From Geobacter sp. (lineage in GTDB: Bacteria; Desulfobacterota; Desulfuromonadia; Geobacterales; Pseudopelobacteraceae): DNA of 64,000 bases. A program made the translations under genes and the position numbers. Below the pieces are notes generated by a model. That model was not told the DNA's origin. It searched no databases and was given only the letters and a program-made list of their open reading frames with translations. The stretch lies in NCBI GenBank assembly GCA_009684515.1, contig WKKS01000005.1:1-64000 (forward strand), in the 5' to 3' direction. The number at the start of each line of letters is the position of its first letter. The stretch's first letter is position 1. Positions 18,793 through 26,141 of this stretch are shown piece after piece.

Positions 18793-19936
18793 GCTTCTTT
18801 CCAGGAATGCCTTCAGGCATCGTTTGCGAACTCTGTTGACGATACTCGGCATTACCGTCGCAATACTGGCTTTCGGTTTGTTGCAGACCGTTGTAAGTGC
18901 CTGGTACGCAGGAGTCAACGCCTCATCGGCCGCCCGTTTGATCTCTCGCAATTCAATTTCACTGATATTCTCCCTTCCTATTTCTTATCAGGAACGAATC
19001 CGGCGGATCGAAGGTGTCTCGTCGGTTTCTTATGCCAACTGGTTTGGCGGTGTTTACATCAATGAAAAAAACTTTTTTCCGAACTTTGCGATTGAACCGC
19101 AGGGATATTTGGCACTTTATCCCGAGTTTGTTTTGGAACCATCCCAAAAGCAGGCATTTATCTCGGATCGCAAAGGATGCGTGATCGGCCGCAAGCTGGC
19201 GGAACGTTTTGGCTGGAAAATAGGCGACGGCCTGACTCTAAAGGGGACTATCTTTCCTGGAAACTGGGAATTCGTGGTGCGAGCCATTTACACGGGTGCC
19301 GATAAATCAACCGATGAATCCCAATTCTTTTTTCACTGGGATTACCTGAATGAATCACTCAAAAAGACGATGCCAAGGCGTGCTGATCAGACCGGTATCT
19401 ATCTGATAGGACTGACTAACCCCCAGGCGGCAGCCGAAGTGTCAATGGCGGTGGACGCCACCTTTAAAAACTCGCTGGCCGAGACCCTGACAGAAACTGA
19501 AAAGGCCTTTCAGCTCAGTTTTGTGTCGATGACAGAGGCGATAGTAATCGCTATCCGCATCGTTTCCTTCGTGGTTATTATCATTATTATGGTGGTAGTT
19601 GCCAACACCATGGCCATGACAGCCCGGGAAAGAATTGGTGAATATGCCATCTTCAAAGCGATGGGGTTCCAGTGGTACCACGTTGCAGGAATGATCTTCG
19701 GAGAGTCTTTGTTTATAAGCATTACCGGAGGTGGGCTTGGAATATTGCTGACCTTTCCGGTGGCGCATAAATTTGGAGAAGTCATGGGTCAGTTTTTCCC
19801 GATTTTCCAGGTCGAGAGCTCCACCTTGTATATGGATATGTTCTTTTGTCTGATTGTTGGAGTCATTGCAGGTGTGTTCCCGGCTATGCGGGCCATCAAA
19901 ATAAATGTTGCGGACGGATTGCGCAGGATCGGGTAA
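18779..19936 (+). CDS. FtsX-like ABC permease (MacB-type)
   Basis: A 385-aa permease: N-terminal membrane helix in FRHRLRTLLTILGITVAILAF, a periplasmic MacB-core-like domain (about 55-255), then three C-terminal helices of the FtsX fold (VVIIIIMVVVANTMAMTARERIGEYAIFKAMGF is the family's typical segment). The ATG at 18779 lies inside the ATPase gene's end, so translation is coupled; earlier in-frame starts would be buried deeper in the ATPase gene. The gene ends 20 bp before the response regulator. Confidence 0.9.
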   Translation: MFLLKLLSRNAFRHRLRTLLTILGITVAILAFGLLQTVVSAWYAGVNASSAARLISRNSISLIFSLPISYQERIRRIEGVSSVSYANWFGGVYINEKNFFPNFAIEPQGYLALYPEFVLEPSQKQAFISDRKGCVIGRKLAERFGWKIGDGLTLKGTIFPGNWEFVVRAIYTGADKSTDESQFFFHWDYLNESLKKTMPRRADQTGIYLIGLTNPQAAAEVSMAVDATFKNSLAETLTETEKAFQLSFVSMTEAIVIAIRIVSFVVIIIIMVVVANTMAMTARERIGEYAIFKAMGFQWYHVAGMIFGESLFISITGGGLGILLTFPVAHKFGEVMGQFFPIFQVESSTLYMDMFFCLIVGVIAGVFPAMRAIKINVADGLRRIG

Positions 19937-19956
19937 AGAGGATTAGAGGGGGATAC

Positions 19957-21336
19957 ATGAAAATCAGGATTCTTGTTGTGGATGATGAATTGAGTATGCG
20001 GGAGTTTCTCTCGATCCTTCTGGAACGGGAAGGTTATCAGGTCGAGGTTGCCGGCAGCGCCGAGGATGCTTTGCGCCAAATGGAGTCAGCTCTGTTTGAT
20101 CTGGTGTTATCGGATGTCAATATGCCCGGTCTGGGCGGCATAGAACTTCTGTCTCGCATAAAACAGCTTTCACCTGACACCGGGGTGCTGATGATCACCG
20201 CGTTTTCGGCAGCCGAACAGGCAGTGGAAGCCATGAAGCTGGGAGCGTATGATTACATCTCCAAACCGTTTAAAATCGAGGAAATCAAGCAGCTTGTTAA
20301 GAACGCCCTCGAAAAGCAGGGGCTGAAACGGGAAAATGTTCTCCTGAAGCGAGATGTACAGGAACGGGACAGCTTCTGCGGCATAATCGGCAAAAGCCAG
20401 CGGATGCGCGAACTGTTTGACATGATCCAGAAAGTCGCCAACAGCCACAGCAGTGTTCTGGTGCTGGGGGAAAGCGGCACCGGCAAAGAACTGGCTGCCC
20501 GGTCGGTACATACCTGCAGCCCCAGAAAATCCAAGCCGTTTGTGGCCGTCAACTGCGGTGCAATTCCGGAAAACCTGATCGAAAGCGAACTGTTCGGGCA
20601 TAAAAAAGGTTCGTTCACCGGCGCTGTCAGTGACCGTCCCGGTCTTTTCGAACAGGCGGAAGGCGGAACGCTTTTTCTGGATGAAATTGGAGAACTGCCG
20701 CTGCTGTTGCAGACCAAGCTGTTGAGGGTGCTGCAGGAACGTGAATTCAAGCGGGTCGGATGCACCCAGACTCGCAAAGCCGATGTCCGCATCATCTGCG
20801 CTTCCAACCGCGACCTGGAATCACAGGTCAAGGAAAACTCTTTTCGTGAGGACCTGTATTACCGGATCAACGTAGTGCAACTGCTGATGCCGCCTTTGCG
20901 GGACCGCATAGAAGATATCCCTTTGCTGGTGGAACATTTTTGCAGGAAATACCAGGTTGGCGGGCATAACTCATCGGTCACAATTGCTCCCCAAGCTCTC
21001 AAGGCACTCATGAATTACCCGTTTCCAGGTAATATACGCGAACTGGAAAACTGTATTGAACGGAGCCTGATTTTAGACCCGAACGTCATTTCGGAAAGCA
21101 ATCTTCCGGAGCAGATGCTGGTCAGTAAAGTTCCCTGTTTTTCAGCGGATATTGACATACCCGAAGAGGGTATGCTGCTGGAGCCGCTTCTGGAAGAGCT
21201 GGAAAAGAAATATCTGCTCAAGGCGCTGGAAAAAACCGGCGGGGCCAAGAAAAAAGCGGGAGAACTGTTGGGGATGTCGTTTCGATCATTTCGATATAGG
21301 TTGGCTAAGTTTGGGTTGGATAGTGGGGAGGAGTAG
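19957..21336 (+). CDS. Sigma-54-dependent response regulator, PilR-type
   Basis: A 459-aa NtrC-family activator: receiver domain (1-120) with Asp9/Asp10, phospho-acceptor Asp53 (LSDVNMPG) and Lys103. The AAA+ domain (about 140-375) has GESGTGKE, the sigma-54-contact loop GSFTGA (a known variant of GAFTGA) and GGTLFLDEIGELP. The C-terminal Fis-type HTH (about 415-459) has KKAGELLGMSFRSFRYRL. AGAGGGGG precedes the ATG. The FGHKKGSFTGAV stretch and the two sigma-54 pilin promoters downstream argue for PilR. No PilS kinase gene precedes it; an ABC exporter operon does. Confidence 0.88.
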   Translation: MKIRILVVDDELSMREFLSILLEREGYQVEVAGSAEDALRQMESALFDLVLSDVNMPGLGGIELLSRIKQLSPDTGVLMITAFSAAEQAVEAMKLGAYDYISKPFKIEEIKQLVKNALEKQGLKRENVLLKRDVQERDSFCGIIGKSQRMRELFDMIQKVANSHSSVLVLGESGTGKELAARSVHTCSPRKSKPFVAVNCGAIPENLIESELFGHKKGSFTGAVSDRPGLFEQAEGGTLFLDEIGELPLLLQTKLLRVLQEREFKRVGCTQTRKADVRIICASNRDLESQVKENSFREDLYYRINVVQLLMPPLRDRIEDIPLLVEHFCRKYQVGGHNSSVTIAPQALKALMNYPFPGNIRELENCIERSLILDPNVISESNLPEQMLVSKVPCFSADIDIPEEGMLLEPLLEELEKKYLLKALEKTGGAKKKAGELLGMSFRSFRYRLAKFGLDSGEE

Positions 21337-21337
21337 A

Positions 21338-21363
21338 AAGTTGTAAGTAATTACTTGCAACTT
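21338..21363. promoter_or_regulatory. 26-bp near-perfect dyad, possible activator site
   Basis: AAGTTGTAAGTAA and its near-exact reverse complement TTACTTGCAACTT abut, with one mismatched pair. It begins just after the regulator's stop codon. Before the IS insertion it would have stood about 100 bp upstream of the pilin sigma-54 promoter, a usual distance for an enhancer. Its role as a PilR site is inference. Confidence 0.4.
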
Positions 21364-21459
21364 ACTAAAAATAGGTAACTTTTTAGTTGGAGATATTTAC
21401 TCAGAGACCGAAATAGAGATTTATTAATGAGATGGCAGGCTAAATATTAATTGATGCAG

Positions 21460-22050
21460 TTCAGTAAACCACCGGCTCTGCCGGTGAGACTTGAAAAGGC
21501 TATGCCGTTCCTGCGACACTTCCTCCTGAGGAAAGCCCCGAAGGGTAATCAGCAGGAGGAAATGCCATGCGAGAGTGGCAAAGTTTATCCCATGTTAAAT
21601 GGGAGTGCAAATACCATGTAGTGATAGTCCCGAAGTACCGTAAGAGGGTGCTTTTTGGCCGCCTCCGTGGCGAAGTTGGAAAGATCACCCTTCAGTTGTG
21701 TCGCCAGAAGGAAGTGGAACTTATCGAGGGGCATGCCATGCCCGACCACATCCACTTGGTATTGAGTGTTCCACCGAAGTACAGTATTGCAATGGTGTTG
21801 GGGTATCTGAAAGGCAAATCAGCTATCCACATCCATCGTATAGCACATGGTGTCAAGCAAGGTTTTACCGGGAGACATTTTTGGTCTAGCGGGTATTGTG
21901 TCAGCACGGTAGGCTTGAATGAAGAAATGATCCGAGCTTACGTGAGAGATCAAGAACATTTGGATAAACAAGAAGAGTTGGACTTTACCCAAAATCCCTA
22001 GCCCCTTTTAGGGGCTTTCCTCAAGCCACCCGCTCTGCGGGTGGTCATGA
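21460..22050 (+). mobile_element. IS200-type insertion sequence (IS200/IS605 family)
   Basis: The transposase gene is flanked by the sub-terminal hairpins of this family: left CACCGGC-TCT-GCCGGTG (21470-21486) and right CCACCCGC-TCT-GCGGGTGG (22026-22044), with no terminal inverted repeats. No tnpB is present, so it is the IS200 subtype. An internal hairpin pairs TTCCTCCTG (21520-21528) with CAGGAGGAA (21553-21561) and would hide the transposase ribosome site, as known for IS200. AGCCCC/GGGGCT (about 22001-22018) may terminate transcription. Exact ends are uncertain by several bases. Confidence 0.88.
21567..22001 (+). CDS. tnpA: IS200/IS605 family transposase TnpA (Y1 HUH)
   Basis: A 144-aa single-strand DNA transposase. 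It has the HUH metal motif in MPDHIHLVL (about residues 51-59) and the catalytic Tyr region IRAYVRDQE (about 124-132). KYHVVIVPKYRKRVLFG at the N-terminus and GRHFWSSGYCVSTVG are standard. Length is normal and the gene looks intact. The AGGAGGA ribosome site is partly sequestered by the hairpin noted for the element. Confidence 0.94.
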   Translation: MREWQSLSHVKWECKYHVVIVPKYRKRVLFGRLRGEVGKITLQLCRQKEVELIEGHAMPDHIHLVLSVPPKYSIAMVLGYLKGKSAIHIHRIAHGVKQGFTGRHFWSSGYCVSTVGLNEEMIRAYVRDQEHLDKQEELDFTQNP

Positions 22051-22051
22051 C

Positions 22052-22068
22052 TTGGAGCTATTCTTGCA
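22052..22068 (+). promoter_or_regulatory. Sigma-54 promoter of the first pilin
   Basis: TTGG (22052-22055) and TTGC (22064-22067) give GG-N10-GC, the -24/-12 architecture. It lies 33 bp before the pilin start and only about 7 bp after the right hairpin of the IS. Confidence 0.7.
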
Positions 22069-22100
22069 GTGGACCTGTAACCTTACATGGAGAGTGTATT

Positions 22101-22670
22101 ATGAGTTCTAAATATAAACAAAACGGGTTTACGTTGATAGAGCTTTTAATCGTCGTGGCGATTATTGGCATACTTGCCTCCATAGCTGTCCCCATGTTCA
22201 ATAAATATCGGATGAATGGATTCAACTCAAGTGCAAGTTCAGATTTGCGTAGCCTGAGAACGGTCCAGGAAAGCCTCTTTTCGGAGTATCAGCGCTATGG
22301 AGCTACTGCTGCTGCAGTTTCCCCCGGGCCTGGGCTGGATACTGGTGTTACTGTTAGCGGAGCCGCTCCTGCCATAATCTCAACTAATGTCCTGGGTGTT
22401 CCACACGGTTTAGCCCTTCCTCTGGGAACTAATGTCACAATTTGCGCAACTGCAGTTCCGCTTGATTTTTCTTCATATAATGCCGTTGCTAAGCATGCCA
22501 ATGGTGATTCAGCTTATGGTGTGGACGCTGACTCAACCGTTATTTTCATTCATAAAGATTTCCCGAATATAGCGACTGCCGTTGGTTACGCAGTTAAGCC
22601 ATCCGATGTTCCTTCACCGGTAGCGTCAACTATTGAATTCACTTCAGCTCTGGGTTGGTCCACTTTCTGA
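22101..22670 (+). CDS. Type IV pilin, long form (first paralog)
   Basis: A 189-aa class IVa major-type pilin. The leader MSSKYKQNG is cut by prepilin peptidase before FTLIELLIVVAIIGIL, with Glu5 of the mature protein conserved. The long N-terminal helix is followed by a globular domain of about 130 residues, unlike the about 60-residue conductive pilin of G. sulfurreducens. The ATG at 22101 is used because it gives the canonical short leader. Its helix (FNSSASSDLRSLRTVQESLFSEYQRYG) is clearly paralogous to the next gene. Expression should depend on sigma-54 and a PilR-type activator. Confidence 0.9.
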   Translation: MSSKYKQNGFTLIELLIVVAIIGILASIAVPMFNKYRMNGFNSSASSDLRSLRTVQESLFSEYQRYGATAAAVSPGPGLDTGVTVSGAAPAIISTNVLGVPHGLALPLGTNVTICATAVPLDFSSYNAVAKHANGDSAYGVDADSTVIFIHKDFPNIATAVGYAVKPSDVPSPVASTIEFTSALGWSTF

Positions 22671-22800
22671 CATTAAATGTGAAAATGGGTGACAAATTAT
22701 GTCATCGGCTGTGGGTTTCAGAAGGTATATTTATGTTTGAACAGGATAGAAGTCTGTGTTGGTGGGCTGTTTGTCACTTTTTATGGTGAATTTTTAAATC

Positions 22801-22816
22801 TGGCTCTTTAATTGCA
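22801..22816 (+). promoter_or_regulatory. Sigma-54 promoter of the second pilin
   Basis: TGGCTC...TTGCA with exactly 10 bp between GG (22802-22803) and GC (22814-22815), close to the consensus TGGCAC-N5-TTGCA. The leader to the start codon is about 70 nt. Confidence 0.75.
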
Positions 22817-22893
22817 AAATTACAAAAGAACACATTGCAGCTCATCCCGCTCTCAAGCAGAGCATATCAAACCAGCACGAAAGGAGAAACACC

Positions 22894-23484
22894 ATGTACA
22901 ACAAACTGAGAAGTAACAAAGGCTTTACCCTGATCGAGCTCTTGATCGTCGTCGCAATCATCGGCATTCTGGCAGCCATTGCCATCCCGCAGTTCAGCAA
23001 GTACCGCATCCAGGGCTTCAACGCCAGTGCCAATTCCGATATACGTAATATGAAGACATCGGAAGAAAGTATGTATGCCGAGTATCAGCGCTATGGAGCA
23101 ACTGAAGCGCCTGCAACTATTGGAGCTGCCACCGGTGCCTTCGCTGGCTCAGTTATAACTGGTGGTACAGCTGGTGTTGTTCCGGTCATAACACTAATTG
23201 ATGCAGTCGGTACAGTGCGTGCGTTACAGATTCCAGTCGGCAATAATATCACAGTAGCTGCCGTATCACTAGCCACTTATACAGCATACAACGGTGTTGC
23301 GAAGCACACTAATGGCGACACTATTTTCGGTGTCGATTCAGATTCTACCATTAACTATAAATGGGTAAATTGGCCAACAGCTGCAACAGCGATAGGTGCG
23401 CCAGTAACTACTGCTGCCGTTCCTGCTGTAGTTGCCAATACAGAGGACTTTGTACTTACCGCAACTACATGGGTAAAAATGTAA
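22894..23484 (+). CDS. pilA: Type IV pilin, long form (second paralog)
   Basis: A 196-aa pilin with leader MYNKLRSNKG and mature start FTLIELLIVVAIIGILAAIAIPQFSKYR in the canonical pattern. The helix continues as FNASANSDIRNMKTSEESMYAEYQRYG, and the C-terminal domain is Ala/Thr/Val-rich with little Cys. It has its own sigma-54 promoter, a good RBS (AAAGGAG) and a strong terminator, so it can be expressed alone and is the better candidate for the major pilin. The size resembles the long PilA of G. uraniireducens. Confidence 0.92.
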   Translation: MYNKLRSNKGFTLIELLIVVAIIGILAAIAIPQFSKYRIQGFNASANSDIRNMKTSEESMYAEYQRYGATEAPATIGAATGAFAGSVITGGTAGVVPVITLIDAVGTVRALQIPVGNNITVAAVSLATYTAYNGVAKHTNGDTIFGVDSDSTINYKWVNWPTAATAIGAPVTTAAVPAVVANTEDFVLTATTWVKM

Positions 23485-23511
23485 TCAGTTCCTGAATAAT
23501 CTGTTTGACAA

Positions 23512-23537
23512 GGCCGGGCTTTGCCCGGCCTTTTTTT
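23512..23537 (+). terminator. Rho-independent terminator after the second pilin
   Basis: GGCCGGGC/GCCCGGCC with a 3-nt loop and seven Ts. Confidence 0.95.
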
Positions 23538-23634
23538 GTGAAAGATGTTGAAATGTTAGATGTTTTCGTTTATTCCTGATATAGAATGGTTCGCTTTACA
23601 CGCCAGCTGATGATTTTAATTGGAGTATGCACAA

Positions 23635-24378
23635 ATGATAAGTTTCGCTAGTGTCTCAAAGGAGTTTAAAGAAGGTGTCGCCGCCAAAAGAGTCAGGGCC
23701 CTGTCGAATTTAACTCTGGAAATTGAACGGGGACAGATATTCGGCTTTCTTGGTCCTAACGGCGCCGGTAAATCCACAACAATTAAAATTCTGCTTAATC
23801 TGATTTTCCCCGATTCAGGCCGGGCAACTATCAGGGGTATGGATGTTTGTGATAAGAATGTTCGCCGATTTGTAGGCTATCTACCCGAAAACCCATATTT
23901 CTACGATTATCTGACCGCTGAAGAGTTGCTCTGGTTTGGTGGCAAATCTTCCGGCATGGCAAAATCTGCAATTGTGGAACGTTCGAACTTGCTGCTGGAT
24001 AAAGTACAGCTACTTGAGTCTCGTAAACGGCCGCTGCGGACCTATTCCAAGGGTATGGTGCAACGGGCCGGGCTGGCGTTGGCACTAATACATAATCCTG
24101 ATGTGGTAATTCTTGATGAACCAATGAGTGGTCTTGACCCGATCGGCAGAAAGATGGTCGGTGATATCATCCTTGAGTTAAAAAAAGAGGGCAAAACCGT
24201 TTTCTTCTCATCACACATTCTTTCGGATGTTGAACGCCTTTGTGATAGGGTTGGTATTATTGTCGGAGGGCAATTACGACTTACCGGATGTGTGGCGGAG
24301 ATTTTAAAGGGCGGTGATACGTTGGAAGATGCATTTATGCGCGAAGTACATATAGCTGGTCTCAAGGAGGTCCGTTGA
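23635..24378 (+). CDS. ABC-2 type transporter ATPase
   Basis: A 247-aa ATPase: Walker A GPNGAGKST, Q-loop region GYLPENPYFYD, signature TYSKGMVQRAGLALAL (the SKGM variant usual in ABC-2 exporters), Walker B VVILDEPMSGLDP and H-loop FFSSHILSDVERLCD. The ATG at 23635 is preceded by TTGGAG. It pairs with the following permease (2-bp gap). The same kind of genes follows pilA in other Geobacter, so a link with pili or surface export is plausible but unproven. Confidence 0.93.
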   Translation: MISFASVSKEFKEGVAAKRVRALSNLTLEIERGQIFGFLGPNGAGKSTTIKILLNLIFPDSGRATIRGMDVCDKNVRRFVGYLPENPYFYDYLTAEELLWFGGKSSGMAKSAIVERSNLLLDKVQLLESRKRPLRTYSKGMVQRAGLALALIHNPDVVILDEPMSGLDPIGRKMVGDIILELKKEGKTVFFSSHILSDVERLCDRVGIIVGGQLRLTGCVAEILKGGDTLEDAFMREVHIAGLKEVR

Positions 24379-24380
24379 CA

Positions 24381-25193
24381 ATGCAGCTGCTCTGGCCGAT
24401 AGCAATAATTACATTTAAAGAGGGCATCAGAAACAGATCTATCTATGGCATTTCTTTGCTGGCGCTTTTGATGCTGCTGGCGAATTTTGTCATCTCCGGT
24501 ATGGTTGCCCAGGAGGTCAGTAAAGTGGCAGTGGATATCGCTCTATCTGCGATTTCCTTTTCCGGCCTGTTACTGGTGCTGTTCGTTGGAATCAACCTGA
24601 TGGCCAAGGATCTTGATCGAAAGACTATCTACATGGTTATGGCAAAACCGATATCACGTTCACAGTATCTGATAGGAAAATATATAGGTGTAATTCTCCT
24701 GATTACGGTCTGTATGTCCCTCCTCAGCTTTTTTGCCGCTGTTTCATTGCTACTGATAAAATTCGGGCATCCAACATTTTTCCAGCGTTTTTCATGGTTG
24801 ATGGTTGGGTTGTCGTTCTTTTTTACGACTCTTATGCTTATACTGGTCGCTGCTTTAAGTTTCCTGTTTTCCTCGTTTACCAGCACATCGTTCCTGACCT
24901 TTATCCTCACAATAATATCCTACATAATCGGCATGTCGTTAAATGATGTCAAGGCGCTGGTTGAGGCTCCTCAGTCGGTTGGTATTACTGTATCACCGGT
25001 AACGGTCAAGATCGTTCAGGCCGCCTACTATGTTTTTCCGAACCTGTCGTTATTTGATATAAAGCTTCAGGCAGCACATGGTTTGCCGGTTCCTGTGACG
25101 TACGTTATAGGTATTGTGGCGTATACGATGGTTTATTCAGTCATTGTCATGACAATGGCTTGCCTGATCTTTAGAAAAAAGGAATTTCCATGA
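24381..25193 (+). CDS. ABC-2 type transporter permease
   Basis: A 270-aa membrane protein with about six helices (near 20-40, 50-75, 100-125, 135-165, 170-190, 240-262). KDLDRKTIYMVMAKPISRSQYLIGKYIGV is the usual ABC-2 cytoplasmic signature segment. AAGGAGG stands 10 nt before the ATG at 24381, overlapping the ATPase gene's end; a TTG at 24375 is too close to that site. It overlaps the next gene by 4 nt, so all three genes form one unit. Confidence 0.9.
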   Translation: MQLLWPIAIITFKEGIRNRSIYGISLLALLMLLANFVISGMVAQEVSKVAVDIALSAISFSGLLLVLFVGINLMAKDLDRKTIYMVMAKPISRSQYLIGKYIGVILLITVCMSLLSFFAAVSLLLIKFGHPTFFQRFSWLMVGLSFFFTTLMLILVAALSFLFSSFTSTSFLTFILTIISYIIGMSLNDVKALVEAPQSVGITVSPVTVKIVQAAYYVFPNLSLFDIKLQAAHGLPVPVTYVIGIVAYTMVYSVIVMTMACLIFRKKEFP

Positions 25194-26065
25194 GAGTTTC
25201 TCGGATTTTTCCAATAGTACTATTGGTCGTTTTTATTCCGGTCCATTTTAATATTATATCGTACGTTTCTCAAGCGAACCGAAATCTGGCCAATGGCGAT
25301 GAGGTGAATGTTTTACTTCCGTCGCCAATTCTGAAAATTACTAGTCTGGATTATGACGGTTTGGTCTCTGATGCACTCTATTTCAAGGCTATGTTGTTTT
25401 ACGGCAGCACCTATGTTGGTGAACAACAACGCAAAATTTTTGATTGGGAATATACCTGGTTTTACAATACGCTTACGGCTGCGACTGATCTTGACCCCTA
25501 TTTTCTTGACCCCTACTTCCTGGCCAATGGAGTTCTGGGATGGGAAGCTAAGCGAGTGGCTGAAGCCAATCTATTACTGGCAAAAGGGAGCCATTACCGC
25601 AATTGGGACTATTGGTTGCCATTTTATCTGGGTTTTAATTACTACTATTTTCTGAGTGATAATACGAAGGCGGCGGAATATGTGATGCAAGCTGCTCAAA
25701 AACCTGGAGCGGACCCTTTCTTCAGTGTTTTCGCATCCAGGCTGGCCTATAAAGGCAATCGAACCGAAAACGCGATTATTTTCCTGGAAGGTGTTCTGAA
25801 AACGAGCAGAAATGAAACTATGCGCAAAGACTACAAAATCCGTATAGCGACATTAAAGCTAATGTTAACTCTTGAAAAGGGTGTGGCTGTCTATAAAGAA
25901 AGAACGGGGAACAACCCCGAAAAGCTGTCAGTCTTGGTTGAACAACATATCATTGATCGGATTCCTGAAGATCCCTATGGCGGTGAGTTCTATGTTGATA
26001 ATGACGGGGCTGTGAAAACTACCAGCGATCTGAGATATATGAAGAAAGAAAATAGTAAGAAATAA
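25190..26065 (+). CDS. Membrane-anchored TPR-like partner of the ABC transporter
   Basis: A 291-aa protein with an N-terminal hydrophobic segment (about 5-25; anchor or uncleaved signal) and a periplasmic or cytoplasmic helical-repeat body. Paired aromatic-rich helices (FDWEYTWFYNTLTAATDLDPYF, AAEYVMQAAQKPGADPFF) suggest degenerate TPRs. The C-terminus has a short domain like those after pseudopilins (LVEQHIIDRIPEDPYGGEFYVDNDG), seen in type II secretion pseudopilins. It overlaps the permease gene by 4 nt. Specific function unknown; conserved beside pilA in related genomes as far as I recall. Confidence 0.75.
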   Translation: MRVSRIFPIVLLVVFIPVHFNIISYVSQANRNLANGDEVNVLLPSPILKITSLDYDGLVSDALYFKAMLFYGSTYVGEQQRKIFDWEYTWFYNTLTAATDLDPYFLDPYFLANGVLGWEAKRVAEANLLLAKGSHYRNWDYWLPFYLGFNYYYFLSDNTKAAEYVMQAAQKPGADPFFSVFASRLAYKGNRTENAIIFLEGVLKTSRNETMRKDYKIRIATLKLMLTLEKGVAVYKERTGNNPEKLSVLVEQHIIDRIPEDPYGGEFYVDNDGAVKTTSDLRYMKKENSKK

Positions 26066-26086
26066 TCGCAGATACGATCGCAAAAT

Positions 26087-26115
26087 AAAAGACAGGCATA
26101 TGTGCCCGTCTTTTA
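26087..26115. terminator. Bidirectional terminator between the ABC operon and metG
   Basis: AAAAGAC-A-GGCA and TGCCCGTCTTTT pair, with A/T runs on both sides, between two convergent genes. Confidence 0.85.
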
Positions 26116-26141
26116 TGCGATTTATTTACATGGTGGTCAAA

